The notes under the pieces were generated by a model. That model saw nothing but the letters and a program-made list of their open reading frames with translations, was not told the origin of the DNA and did not search any database. From NCBI RefSeq assembly GCF_029227915.1, contig NC_079875.1, positions 27,528,001 through 27,592,000 on the forward strand: a DNA stretch of 64,000 nt. Reading direction: 5' to 3'. Positions 41,315 to 53,216 of this stretch are shown one piece after another (the first letter of the stretch is position 1; every line of letters starts with the position of its first letter). This DNA is from Hydractinia symbiolongicarpus. Its lineage: Eukaryota > Cnidaria > Hydrozoa > Anthoathecata > Hydractiniidae. The position numbers and the translations under genes are program-made.

Positions 41315-41938
41315 CTAGATTTTGTGCTCTGGAATCATACACAACTTCGTTATTCTTTGATGATGACGATCCATTTGATAGCAATTGAGGAATATCACTT
41401 TCCTTCTTGCCACCCCAAACAACTGGAAAGATGCGCCTTGTATTATGTTTATATTTAAGAGGCGGTCAAGGTCTTCATTTGCTTCCGTCCCTTGTCCCGA
41501 AGGATTACCATGCAAGCAACCTTTTGCCGCACTAACTATCGATTTTTTGAGTTCTTCATTAAGTTTTTCATGTTTTCCAACAGACAGTTGTTTAATGACT
41601 TCCTTGTCGGTCCAATTAAAATTTTCAATGTTTTTTACAATTTCTTGCAGTGGTGGAGTGTTTATTGTACGTACAAGGCCGATGTCCTCCATGTGTCGGA
41701 GCAAAGATGTGAATTCATTAACTAATAAAAAATGTGTTGCTATCTTTAGAGTTTCATGTGTTATCCTTTGAGCAGCATGAAAAAGATCCAATTTTAAATT
41801 GGCTGATGGAAAATGTTGATTATAAAATTGTCTTTCTGCACCACAGTTATCCACTAATAATATCTCAATCTCCTTTGCAGATTTGTGATTTGATAAAAGT
41901 TCTAAACTATCCTTGATTTTAATGTGGTGTGCTGACAC
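41315..41938 (-). pseudogene. DDE transposase C-terminal fragment, family unassigned
   Basis: A 207-residue open frame with three spaced acidic motifs of an RNase H-fold transposase: 'IEILLVDNCGAERQF' (first aspartate here), 'ANLKLDLFHAAQRITHETL' (D-L-F-H) and, ~110 residues on, 'GCLHGNPSGQGTEANEDLDR' (G-T-x-x-N-E). The last ~20 residues lose similarity. The N-terminal ribbon and first core strands are missing upstream, so this is a 3' fragment. It belongs with the fragment at 3774-3995 ('ICIDNCCHSRKKL'). I recognise the pattern from cnidarian and fish transposons but cannot fix the superfamily name. Confidence 0.5.
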
Positions 41939-42169
41939 ACAAAAGCATTATCACAGTCACGAAAGTGTGATCTTTGGAAAGCAAGGATTTCTTATCGACT
42001 TCTAACACCATACATAAATATGTTCATTATTTTGTCTTTCTAGGGAAAGCATAAAGTTTATTTTCTTCAAAGTTCATTCCCTCAGATATCTGTGTAAAAT
42101 TTAAACCCAGAACAAATTGATCAAAGAGATAATAACATTGACCGAGAATGGTTAATAAATTGAACACTG

Positions 42170-43334
42170 GTAACAGGACCAGATTCTGGTAAGGTTGTCA
42201 ATAGTTTCTGAACTGAAATTATTCATAGTGTTCTTGACTCTTTTTGAGTATTCGCCAAAAGTTTCCCGCGACATTTTATTGGCAAAAGCCTTCTTCTTTA
42301 GAGTTTGTGACATCAAATAAAAAAAATTCTCAATAGGATTTAAGTCAGGAAAGCGTGGTAGAATGAGAGCTGACCTCCTACACTGTCTATGGCCTACAGA
42401 GATATCCTCGAGTTCTGTCTAGGGCAGCCATCCACTAGTATGCGTTTACCTCTGGGGGGGTCCACACTATATCTTAAAGCTCCTTCAAATGACCCAATGA
42501 CAATTTCAGCCATTGTCGCACTTGTTATTGGCCCAAAGTATTGTTCGCACAACACAACTCCGTGGTTGTAAGAAATTGCCACAATAAAGTTTGCATTAAC
42601 TGCGCCTTCTTTTGACCCCTTGGCAGTGCAGTGGAAGCTAAAGCCTTCTCCCTTTTTACGTCATTCGTGTGCTCTTGGAGCACGCGCTTGGTCCATCGGG
42701 TTTGTTTTGTATTGGAATCCTTTGCCATCTAAGTACATGGCGATACCTTGAGTCCAAAAATAAATTCCAAGTTACGACGTTTTGCCTTCTTGCAGAAATT
42801 CATTCTCTCCTTCAGATCTTTGACGGTAAGCAGCCCTTTCTTACGAGCTTGCAAGTATGCATACCTAGCTCCGTGAAGGACTCTTTGCACTGTCCGCACT
42901 GAAGATATTAATACACCTTCTTCTGGGAGCCTAATCCCAGTTTTGACAACCACCGTCCCTGTAGACAAGATACTTCAGTGCAGCTTGCTGTATTGTAAAC
43001 CTTTTTCATCTCCATGCCACTCTCCAGTCGTAAACGTGGAGCTGTGAATGAACCGTCTGAGTTTGGCAAAGCTTCGCAATATGCATCTTTCTGCAAGCTT
43101 GTCGACTTTGCGTGGTCGCCGAGGGTTTGCTTTTCCATAGTCGTCAATCGGACCTGCCCTGACTGGCCTTGTGGTATGTGGATAAACCGTTGCTTTGCTA
43201 TACCAAGGGAACAACTCCAACAACTTTTTCCCCTAAAAACATTTCTGATACAAAGCAGACATTTCTGCGACATGCTGGACCGTAACTTTATTTTTTGTTT
43301 TCGCTCTCTCATACTTTTTTTTAGCACAAGACAT
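42170..43334 (-). pseudogene. Tc1/mariner-type transposase, multiple lesions
   Basis: Starts at the ATG at 43334-43332. The N-terminal helix-turn-helix text ('LLELFPWYSKATVYPHTTRP') is broken by an in-frame TAG near 43235. 'VRTVQRVLHGARYAYLQARK' and 'ERMNFCKKAKRRNLEFI' follow after another stop. A frame change near 42745 brings in 'MYLDGKGFQYKTNPMDQAR' (first catalytic aspartate), then 'ISYNHGVVLCEQYFGPI' and 'ILVDGCPRQNS' (second aspartate). After a further deletion comes 'LPRFPDLNPIENFFYL' (third acidic site) and 'FGEYSKRVKNTMNNFSSETI'. All three acidic motifs exist but in different frames, so the gene is dead. Terminal repeats were not identified. Confidence 0.75.
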
Positions 43335-43340
43335 TTTTAG

Positions 43341-44156
43341 TTTGTTTACTACGTCGAGACAACACAAAGGCGAAACTGCAGACCAAAAATTAATAAGAAA
43401 CAAATTCTCTTTTTATGTAATATTTGCGTCAAAGCAAAAAGGCCTGGAAACGAAGTCAACTCCATTTGTTATGCAAATTATGTATCTTATCTTATATATA
43501 CTCTTATTCACACTGATGCAATTCAACCATTTAAAATAAAACAAATACAAAGTTAAAAAAAGGTGAAGAAAACTAAAATAAAATGCTAAGTCTCAAAAAA
43601 ATTGAGACAATCGTGGACATAAAATATGAGACACATCAGAAATTCATATAAAATTGGAGTTTGTCACTCCCCCTCCCCCAATCTCAATGCTGTGAAGTCA
43701 AAACATCTGCCAAATGCAAGTCTAATGCAAAAAAAAAGTATTAGCAGGGGGTTTGATCACACATGATCTTGTCTTTGGAGAGTAACGACTCCACTTATTA
43801 CCTGAGTTAAAAACAAAGAATAGCACAGTTGAACAGAAAATGGTCAAAGTTTACTTTAGGAAGATAGGGATGTCTAGTTTCTGCTGATGATCGTCCGCGG
43901 ACCTCTTCGAGGTGACCCAGCTAGACATCCAGGGTACTTAGGTTCAGAAGTATGGGTCGAAACCTACCTGCCCTTGTTTAAAGTTCTGTTCATCTTTTCA
44001 AATGTGTTGTGTCCTTTTTATTTTTTTATATATATTTTTAATTAATTCCTTGTAAAAAGGGAGAATTGTGCTTTTAGAGGCATTTTCTGTAGAGGAGTAG
44101 TGAAGTATTCAGCAATAGACAGATAGTACTGTCACGCAAGGGGTCAATAGGTAGAG
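43341..44156. other. No gene; probable LINE 5' leader at right edge
   Basis: AT-rich sequence. A short palindromic patch TCTCAAAAAAATTGAGA lies near 43592. The GC-richer stretch from about 43890 to 43975 may be the 5' untranslated part of the following LINE. Confidence 0.4.
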
Positions 44157-47013
44157 TTGTGGGATGGCATGAAAAACATGCCTGCTGAGCCTGCAAAAAA
44201 GTTGGCAGCCCCAACCCAATTGTTGTCTGTCGCTCCCACCAAGCTTAAGCTGGCCCGTGGGATTTTTATGGTCTACAACAAAGTTAAATTTTTTAACAAT
44301 GATACCCCCAACGATATAGACCCTGACTGTATTTGGACTACCCCTCCGGATATCGATTTCGTTATTACTAACTCCTATGTCCTTCCTGGTACCTGTGATT
44401 CTTTGTTACTCCCTTCCACTAGGCATTGGACATTAAAACCGTGTAAAGTTGTTTTGCAAGATGTGCTAGCTGTTAATTCCACTGAAAAGTCTCGGCTGCC
44501 GAAAGCTAACCCGGATAACTCCCACAGTGTTCTTTCTCAGCAATGAACAGAGCCTGACCATCTTAGCACTATGAAATGGAAACAACCTATTGCTTGGCCG
44601 AAGTCAATTGACACAAAATTGTGGAATTCCCTTGATGATGCAGTTTTCCACAATCTTCTAGGCTCTTACCCATTGTCAAAAAAAGTGGAGCTGTTGGAAT
44701 CAACAATTTACTACCATGCGTCTCACCTGTTTGGTTTAAGGTCACTTCCCCAGCACAACCTATCAGGTTTGAACAGGAGAGCTTTACGCAGCATCAGTTT
44801 GGTGAACGAGAAGAACAATCTACTTCGAACTCTTAAGAGCACATCCGACCTAGTTGAGAAAAGCAACATGCAAAACCTTTTAGATGATATAAAGGCCAAG
44901 TTAAGGTTACTTCGCAGAGGTGAGCGGAACAGGAAAAAACGTTGGAAAATCTCGAATGTACGCCGGGCTTTCTCTAAGATTCCTTATCAGGCTGGGAAAA
45001 ATATTTTAGATCCTAAATGTTCAATAAAACTTGAAGTTGCCCAGGATGAAATGGATTCACACAAACATACAACCTTGAACGATCCTTCACGCCATATACC
45101 TCTTTCAGATCTCCCTGGATTGCCTTCACCACCAAATGTAGTCTCAGCTTTGATTCTTCCAAGCTAAAGTTCAAGGATTTCCAAGCTGTCCTACATTCTC
45201 GTAGAAATGCTTCTTCTCCTGCGCTGAACCAAATTCCTTACACAGTATATAAGAATTGTCCTGACATTGCATCCTTTCTGTTTAACATTTTTCAAGCTTG
45301 TCTAAAGAAGTCTGTTATTCCTGTGCAATGGAGAATTACATAGAAGTTTACATACCTAAAAGCAACACTCCTTGTCCATCCAATGTTGAAGGAAAGCTCT
45401 TTTTTAGTATGATTTCCAAACGGTTAGAATCGCATATTATAAAGAAAAACAACTTCATTAATACTTCCATTCAAAAAGTTTGTATCGAAAAAGTTCCGGG
45501 TTGCTGGGAACACATGTCTCTTGTTTGGTCCACACTTAAGAATGCGAAGGCACAACATTCTTCACTTTCAGCCATATGGCTTGATATTGCTAATGCGTAC
45601 CCTTCAGTTCCGCACAAGCTGATTTTTATGGCTCTCAGACGCTATGGTGTACCAGAATCCTGGATAGGGCTCATACAGCTATACTACGACAGCCTGTGGA
45701 GTAAGTCTTTTTCGGCTTCTGCTCCATCCAGTTGGCATCAACACTGTAGGGGAATTTTTATCGGCTGTACACTTCCCATTATACTATTTCTTGCAGCTTT
45801 AAACGTTATTATTGAATATGTGTTTGTTACCCCCAGCCTTATTGATACTGAAGGTAATAAAAATAAAATCCCCGACCAACCCCCAATAAAAGCTTTTATG
45901 GATTATATATTCTTAATGTCCACGCCAATTCCAATTACTCAAAATTTATTAAACAGGTGTACAACAGCTCTTGATTGGGTAGGCATATTGTTTAGGCCTT
46001 CTAAATCACGCAGCATTGTTATTGATAAGGGAAAAGTCGTCCAAAGTTCACCGTTTACAGTTGGCAGCAAAAAATTCCATCCATTCATTCTAATCCAATT
46101 AGGTTTTTAGGCAGAACCATTAACTCATCCTTGTCTGATTCTGCTGCAATACAAGAATTTCTAAATGATGCCGAAGACAAACTTATAACTATAGGCAGGT
46201 CCTTTCATAAAGGGGTCCATAAGGTTTGGTTTTTGCACCATCTGTTAATTCCCAGAATCCGCTGGCCGTTCTCTATCTACTATCACAAAACTAGAGCAAA
46301 GATTTTCTTTTTTCATTAGGAAATGGTTAAAACTACATCATTCAATTTCCAACATTTCTTTATATTCCTCGACATCGCCTTGTCCTCTTCCCCTGAAAAG
46401 TCTTGCATGTGTTCTCAAATCTGCCAAAATCAGTGGACATCTGTTACTAAGAGATTCTGTCGACCCTTGTGTGTCTAAGTGCGTACCAGATTTAAAAGCT
46501 GGAAATTGGAAAGTTAGTGAGGCAGTTCTTTCGGCGGATAGTCAGCTCAATTTCACAAGGATTTTAAGTTTGCATCAGACTGGTCGAGCTGGCTTAGGGC
46601 TCTTAGACCACAAAAATATTCTACCAAAAGGCACTTATGCTTACCGAAAGCTTGTTTCCAATAATAGAAGATATTTACCATGCCAGAGCTGTACAGTTGC
46701 ATTTGCAAGGCAATTGGACAAAATGGTGCTCTTATGTGAAAAATGATTTGTCTTAGAGAACAATTCTTTCATTGCCACGATGTCTAACTTCCTTATAGGG
46801 GCAACCTACGACACCCTTCCCTCTTCAACCAATCTTGTGAGATGGGGAATTGAGAAAGACAAAAGTTGCATTCTGTGCAAGAAACCATCCTCAAATGTCT
46901 CTCACATATTGGGTGCCTGTAGGACCTCCCTTACGCAGGGTAGATACACATACCGTCACGACTCGGTTTTAATAGCTTTTGGTAAAGGCATTAAAAGAGT
47001 TTTTGGTGAGTGA
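44157..47013 (+). pseudogene. R2-like LINE ORF, frameshifted
   Basis: A plus-strand reverse-transcriptase ORF in at least five pieces. The N-terminal region (44157-45167) has an in-frame TGA at 44544-44546. The palm domain (45298-46110) contains motif A 'IWLDIANAYPSVPHKLIFMA', motif B region 'RGIFIGCTLPIILF' and motif C 'KAFMDYIFLMS', where tyrosine replaces the second catalytic aspartate. The thumb reads 'FRPSKSRSIVIDKGKVV' and 'GVHKVWFLHHLLIPRIRWPF'. The C-terminus has a zinc-binding block 'CILCKKPSSNVSHILGAC' followed by 'GRYTYRHDSVL'. This layout is that of R2-clade-like proteins common in invertebrates. The restriction-like endonuclease that should close the ORF is missing. The stop at 47011-47013 overlaps a strong splice donor. 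Confidence 0.75.
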
Positions 47014-47107
47014 GCCTGATTTCAAAAAGTCATATGCTAATAAAAAAACCATGTATTTTTTGCTTAATTTCGTCATCATTTGCTACCTTTTGTGTTTTTC
47101 CATTTAG

Positions 47108-50100
47108 AACTTCACCGTTTATCTTCGAAAAACCAAATAATACAAACAAAAAATGATAACGACGTGCAACATACAGATGTTAACCTAGATTCTCAGGTTA
47201 GGCTTGTATTTGTTAAGGGTGCATTGTTAATAGCTGAGTTGTAAATTATTCTAAATTTGTATATTTGTTAAGGGTGCATTGTTAATAGCTGAGTTGTAAA
47301 TTATTCTAAATTTGTGAACTAATGTTGTAGAAAAAATGTAAATATATATATATATATGCATTGCCTTAATTTAGGATAAAACATTTCTGCTTATTGATCA
47401 CACACTAATTGAGATTGATGAATCAACGTGTAATGATCATCATGATCCAGATGACAATTGTGTGGTAACATCCTTTGTTATAATTTGGTCTTCAAATTAC
47501 ATGTTTGCAATAATTTACATATTTTATAATGCATATAAAGTATGCCAACTCTTAGCTATGTTGCACTTGATTTACAGAATGAAGAAACTGCAACGGAATT
47601 GTGGGAAGATCCTGAAGCAGAACCAGAGGACGACTTTAATGTTGTTGTTGGTCAACATGCTAACCATCATACCACAAAATTCATCACTTTGGTACTGCAA
47701 GCAATGTTCATTTTGCAAGTTCATATTTTTCTCTCTGATAACACATTGGAAAGTATTTTAGGTTTTTCAAAACTGATTTGTTTATTGCTCAACAAAATGT
47801 TTGGTTTACACATTCTTGATGAAATATTGGAAAGATTTCCAAATTCATTATACATGGCTCGACAATATCTGGCTCTGAATCGGGATTCTTTTACAAAGTT
47901 TGTTGTGTGCACGTCATGTCAATCTCTGTATTCTTATAATCAATGCTGGAAAAAAGAAATCACTGGTAGAAAGACAAGCAGCAAATGTAGTCATGTGAAA
48001 TTCCCTAATCACCCATTTCCTGCCTACAGGAAACCTTGCAACAATATTTTAATGAAAGTAGTTGTATCCTTTGAAAAAAATATAAACTTATACCCAAAGA
48101 AGGTTTATGCTTATCGGAGTATAAAGACTGGCCTGGAAGAGTTGCTAGCACGTCCAGGTTTCTTGGAATTATTATTTACTAAACCTGATGAACATGTCAA
48201 AATGTCAGATATTTTTGATGGACAGATTTGGAAAAGTTTTCAGGACAGCATAGGGGAATTATATTTTGCAGATAAAAGAAATTTGGGCGTTATGCTAAAC
48301 CTAGATTGGTTTAATCCGTATAAAAACAGAGAGCATAGTGTTGGTGTAATTTACCTGTCAATTTTAAATTTACCAAGACAACATCGATTGCTGTGGAAAA
48401 ACACACTCATCATAGGTATTATTCCTGGTCCAAAAGAGCCAAATCTTCACATTAATTCTTTTATCAAACCAATGGTTGATGAGCTTTTACTATATTGGGA
48501 TGGTGTGATTATGAAAGAGCCAAGTAGCATTGGTTATTCTTTATATAAAATTGCTTTAATATCAATATCAAATGATATTCCTGCTACTCGAAAGTTTGGT
48601 GGCTTTTTGAATTTCAATGCAAAGTCAGGTGAGAATTTTTATTTTGCTAAATTTCCATTTCTAAATAAAAAAATAATTCTTTTTAAATCAGAGCATTAAA
48701 TTTTTATTATGACATGCATGTTATTTTTGACCAAAAATATTTATTTTAACAGTTTTACAGTTGGAGCACTTGTTAGCTCACGAGACAAAATAATTATGTT
48801 TGTTGTGATTTTAGGGTGCAGTAAGTGTTTGAAAGTATTCAACAAAGTTGGTGACTTCACTGATTATTCTGGATCTGATGTTGATGCCTGGGGATTGCGA
48901 ACTGGAATAAATCACAAAAGATACGCCCTTCATGCTGCCAATGCCAATACGAAAAGTGAATGTGAAAAAAGACAAAGAGAACACGGAGCCCGTTACAGCG
49001 AACTCCATAGATTGCCATACTATGATCCAGTCAGAATGCATACAATTGATCCTATGCATAATCTTTATTTGGGTACAGCAAAACATGTTTTTAAAACTTG
49101 GATTGAAATTGGGGTTTTAACATCAGATAAACTGAAATGTATTGACGACAAAATGAAAAAGGTAAAAGTTCCAACTGATGTTGGTAGAATACCAGGTTGG
49201 TTGCATTTGCTTGTTATATATCTTCAAATGTTTTTTATATATATACAAAATTTGTTCTTGTTTCGTAGCTCATTACTCTTGCACTTAAATATTTCTGATG
49301 TATTATATATATTGTGAATTTATAAAAAAGACATTTCGATTTTGTGTAAAAATAATATCTACATAATAGAGTGGTCCTTTTTATTTTCTAGGTAATATGT
49401 CAGATTGTTACAAAAGCATGAAGGCTGATGAGTGGCGCCATTGGACACACATCTATTCATGCTTCTGTTTAAAAGATGTAATACCAGATAATCATTTAAA
49501 CATGTGGTTGATCTTTGTAGCAGCTTGCAATAAAATCTGCACACGAAGTATAACTGCAGGTGACATTTATCAAGCGCATACTTTTTTGTATGTTTATTGG
49601 CATATTTGCAAATCTATGTGGAAAGTTATGGTGTACTCCAAATATGCATCTTCACCTCCACTTAAAAGATTGTTTGCTGGATTACGGACCTGTGTATGCA
49701 TTTTGGTGTTTTAGTTATGAACGTTTCAATGGAATTTTAGGTTCATACCATGTAAATAATCATGACATAACAATCCAACTAATGCGCAAATTTATAATTG
49801 GTTGTCAGGTTAGAGCTTTTAACCTATTGGAGGATGACTTCACTGATATGCTAAAATTGTCGTCTGACAAAGAGACCGTGCATTCCCAGGAATCACTCCT
49901 AAAGCTCCAAAAAGTTCGTGACAGTGATAAAGTTGTTGGTACTGAACTCGAGTTTACAGGCTGCGAAGAGAAACTCAGCAAAGCCACTCAGTTTAGTTTA
50001 CCAGGACATCAAATAGATGAGTTAACTAAGTTGTTTTCATCTCTTTATCGACATATGGATATCAAAAGAGTGTCACGATTTATTGTGCAAATAAAAAGAG

Positions 50101-50507
50101 TCATGCTGGGTAATGAAGTTATTTGTTCAAAGCATTACATTCGGAGCAATGGACATGGATCATTTTTAAAGGCAAGATATAATCATGGTGATTATTTTGA
50201 CTTTGAGCCAAAAGAATTAGGACCAGCCGTTGTGAATGGTATATATGAAATTAAAGTTGTTTTTTCTGATCGTGTTGTGAATCATATTGTTGTTGATGTG
50301 AGCTGGTTTAAGAAACACGTGCAGTATAACTTTTTTGGTGTGAACTCTCCCATGAAAGTATGGTGTACTGAAATTGATAAAAGATCGTTGATACCACTAA
50401 AGTTTGTGCATGGACGTATATTGGTGTTAAAGGAACAGATAAGAATAAGCAAGCAACATGTTGATATTGTTAAAGTTTGCATAAGTTTGCCTTCTAAGTC
50501 ATTGTAA
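47108..50507 (+). CDS. CACTA/EnSpm-type transposase gene, at least five exons
   Basis: Exons inferred from GT-AG boundaries with matching phases: 47108-47196, 47375-47464, 47578-48628, 48815-49195, 49392-50507. The first two encode a short acidic lead. The third has cysteine pairs ('CTSCQSLYSYNQC') and the core start 'LMLNLDWFNPYKNREHSV'-like text with the first catalytic aspartate, then 'LIIGIIPGPKEPNLHI'. The fourth has 'CSKCLKVF' and 'MHTIDPMHNLYLGTAKH' (second aspartate). The fifth has 'WCTPNMHLHLHLKDCLLDYG' and 'CFSYERFNGILGSYHVNNHD' (glutamate). In exon five the frame changes near 49585 at a run of six T; five T would keep it open. The transposase is otherwise complete to 50507. Terminal CACTA repeats were not found. 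Confidence 0.75.
47207..47315. repeat. 55-bp tandem duplication in transposase intron
   Basis: TATTTGTTAAGGGTGCATTG... occurs at 47207 and again at 47262 with essentially no differences. It lies wholly inside the intron 47197-47374. Confidence 0.9.
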
Positions 50508-50913
50508 TATTAATTTTTGTTATTCACAGATTTTTTAACGACTAATGTCTAATTTTTTGTATATACATATTTTTGTCGACAAGAAAAAATTTCATAAAAA
50601 TTTTGCATTGTTTCTATTTTAATATAACATCCATTGTGTTTATTTATAATGCTAAAACGTGCTTGCAGCAAGTATTTGGTTGAGCCTTGAGCTTATAAAA
50701 TTTTGTTAATTTAAGCCTCAAATGTTTCTTAAAAAAATATTTTATTTACAAGGCTTATTTTTTTTTCATTTAGACTATGTATGTATGTCTTTTTTTTTAT
50801 CAGGTGCTTAATATACATATTTTAGTACAACATAATGTATATTTATACATGCATAAAACCTGTTTCATTATGAGATTTTCTTGGATTGATAAAATTTGTG
50901 CTTCATTTTCTAG
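50508..50913. other. Short AT-rich intergenic stretch
   Basis: Separates the transposase from the kinase gene. It holds T-runs and (TATACATA)-like patches. A possible splice acceptor (CATTTTCTAG) ends at about 50913, just ahead of the kinase exon. Confidence 0.5.
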
Positions 50914-50940
50914 GTTGAAAAACATAAAAACTAAATAACA

Positions 50941-52287
50941 ATGCTCGAACAACAGGAAAAGCAAGACTTAAACGACAGCGTGATTAGGTGAGTAAATCAA
51001 TCTTATTTTGGCCGGATGCGCTTTTTGTTCTTATAAAACCTGTAATACTTATAAGCATATTCAGGCTCAGATAGGTATGTTTTTCTTGTGTTGTGGATAT
51101 TTTAATTAGACAGTCTTTCTTTTTCCTTAAACACAGTAACACTTAATTAACCCCACTATACTGTCTAAACCTTGGAGGAAAGAATACGGATCCGTATAGT
51201 CTAAACTTAAAAAAAAAACATGTATTTGTTGTGCTTTATTGTTAGTACACGAAAGAGATCTTCGGAAAAGAGAGCTGAACGCAACAAAAAAAAAAAAAGA
51301 ATGCGTCAGGAAAGAAAGAAAGCGGAATTTGACGCGGAAATGGAAAAAAAGATATTAATTGAAGAGAGAATTCGAGAACTAGAATTTCAGAACGCTGTTT
51401 TAAAAAGAAATGTGCCGAAAGTTAAAGCCACTACTAGCAGGGACATTTTATTGTGCTGTTCATCGAGATCGAGTATATACCGCACTCAGGATAAAAGCAT
51501 AGCCATCACACGGACGCTCAATTTTAATGTCATTCAATTCTCAAAGTGTGACGTGCATATAAACGAAACTATAGGTGCTGGTGTTTTCGGGAATGTTTCG
51601 AAAGGATATGTTAAAAGCATCAAACAAGTTGTGGCGATCAAATGTTTATCCAACAATGTACGACCAATTGATGCGTACGCGGAATGCAAGAAGGGTATGT
51701 TGATGGCAGGTGATAAAGGCTTTCCCTATGTTTTTGGATTTTTGAAACCGAAATTCATCCTTCTTGAATTTGTTTGTGATGACTGTGGTTCATGTTCACC
51801 AACACTAAAGGAATTCATTCAGAGAGTACCTGCACCGTGTTCCAGTCATTTAAATGAAATTATATTTGGATTATGCTCCGCTGTTCACCAAATGCACGTT
51901 CGTGGTCTGTCACACAACGATATACATCCAGAAAATGTCCTTGTCCGTAATTCAACCACTGTAAAATTGATTGATCTGGGAAAGGCTACACTAGTCAGTG
52001 ATCCAGCAAGATATGATATTGAACCAGGGTCTTCACAGCAAGTTAAATTTAACACCAAGCATCTATTTCTTGCACATGAGTTAAGGAATGTTAAAGGTTC
52101 TTACCAGTCGGTTCAATCAGATGTTTATTCATTAGGATACAACGTGGATTTAATCAGTCGATGTATAAAAAACATGAAAATAGCGTCTATCGCAAATGAT
52201 ATGATGTCTGAAGAACCAAGTAAAAGGCCTTCAATATCACGCTGCATAACCCGTTTTAAAAATATATTTGTAAATCCTTGTATATAG
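50941..52287 (+). CDS. Basic coiled-coil/protein-kinase fusion protein, two exons
   Basis: Exon 1 (50941-50987) starts ATG and ends AG before GTGAGT. Exon 2 (51246-52287) begins after TTGTTAG, and the split codon joins in phase. I prefer this start to the in-frame ATG at 51220, which lies in the intron. Residues ~17-70 are strongly basic then heptad-like ('RKRSSEKRAERNKKKKRMRQ', 'RIRELEFQNAVLKRN'), resembling a bZIP. A kinase fold follows: glycine loop 'ETIGAGVFGNVSKGY', lysine in 'VVAIKCL', catalytic loop 'GLSHNDIHPENVLV' (HND for HRD), metal site 'VKLIDLGKAT' (DLG for DFG), then 'VQSDVYSLGYN' and 'SKRPSISRC'. The catalytic K, D and N and the metal aspartate are kept, so it is probably active. 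No stop or shift is seen. It could be a host gene or transposon cargo. Confidence 0.75.
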
Positions 52288-52410
52288 ACTCTTTATAAGT
52301 AACAAGGTTAAGAAATCCACTTGATTAGTTATTGATGTGTTTTTTTTGAAGTCTTAAAATCTGAATGAAAGCGCTGGATGTTGCGTTACAACAATTTTCT
52401 TCTAAAGCTC

Positions 52411-52782
52411 TGAGTATTTGTATCTAAAATTAGAAGTAATTAACGGCTGGCGCAAGGGAAGGCTGCGTTAAAATTTGCTATTGTATTTGTTTTTTCTAAA
52501 GTTGGACGTGGTTGCTCTAGTGAAACTGTCCAAGCTTGTCGTCTCTGGGCGGAAAGAGCTGGCAGACAGACAAAACGCCTCGAGTGTTCGTGTCTAAAAC
52601 TAGAAGTAATTAACGGCTGGCGCAAGGCAAGGCTGCGTTAAAATTTGTTTTTGTATTTGTTTTTTCTAAAGTTGGGACGTGGTTGCTCTAGTGAAACTGT
52701 CCAAGCTTGTCGTCTCTGGGCGGAAAGAACTGGCAGACAGACAAAACGCCTCGAGTGTTCGTGTCTAAAACTAGAAGTAATT
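52411..52782. repeat. ~170-bp tandem repeat, two copies plus partial
   Basis: TAACGGCTGGCGCAAGG begins at 52441 and 52611 (offset 170). The block GTGTTCGTGTCTAAAACTAG occurs near 52583 and 52754, with a diverged copy near 52413. The unit contains CGTCTCTGGGCGGAAAGA and is more GC-rich than its surroundings. The copies are nearly identical. No coding function is seen. Confidence 0.85.
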
Positions 52783-53216
52783 CACTAACAGCTAGGGCAG
52801 GATGCATAAATTGAATCAAAATGAGAAAATTAAAAATAGGGATCTTAGGCTGGGTTTAAAATACGCTACGGTTATATAAAATAGCGCGTGTAAAATACGT
52901 AAAGAGAAAGTTCGACTGCGTAAAATTGATCTTTTTCTGCCGAAAATAAACTGAGAAAAATAATAAACGAACCCTGGGTTTAAGAAGCTCAACGAAATTA
53001 TTACGTATATCATAGTATACTGTAAAGGTTTGCAAATCACTATTCACGTATACGTAAAACCTTGTGTATAACAAAAATATACGTAACCGTTTACGCCTAT
53101 ACGGAAATATACGAACATCGTGCACAGACTTTTCGTATATTTCCGCTTATTCGAGTATAATGAATTTATGACACGAAAATTATATTTACGTATACGGAGA
53201 CATTTTGCGCAGTGAC
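52783..53216. other. Non-coding spacer before the satellite
   Basis: AT-rich with many ACGTATACG-like short palindromic patches (53040-53200). No gene. Confidence 0.5.

Noticed and set aside
51154-51197. CACTATACTGTC and a palindrome ATACGGATCCGTAT in the kinase intron as the CACTA element end
   Set aside because: No matching inverted copy ending TATAGTG was found upstream of the transposase, and the position would cut the kinase gene.
51220-51245. ATG at 51220 as the kinase start
   Set aside because: It lies in the inferred intron. The spliced start at 50941 has an ATG, a consensus donor and a matching phase.
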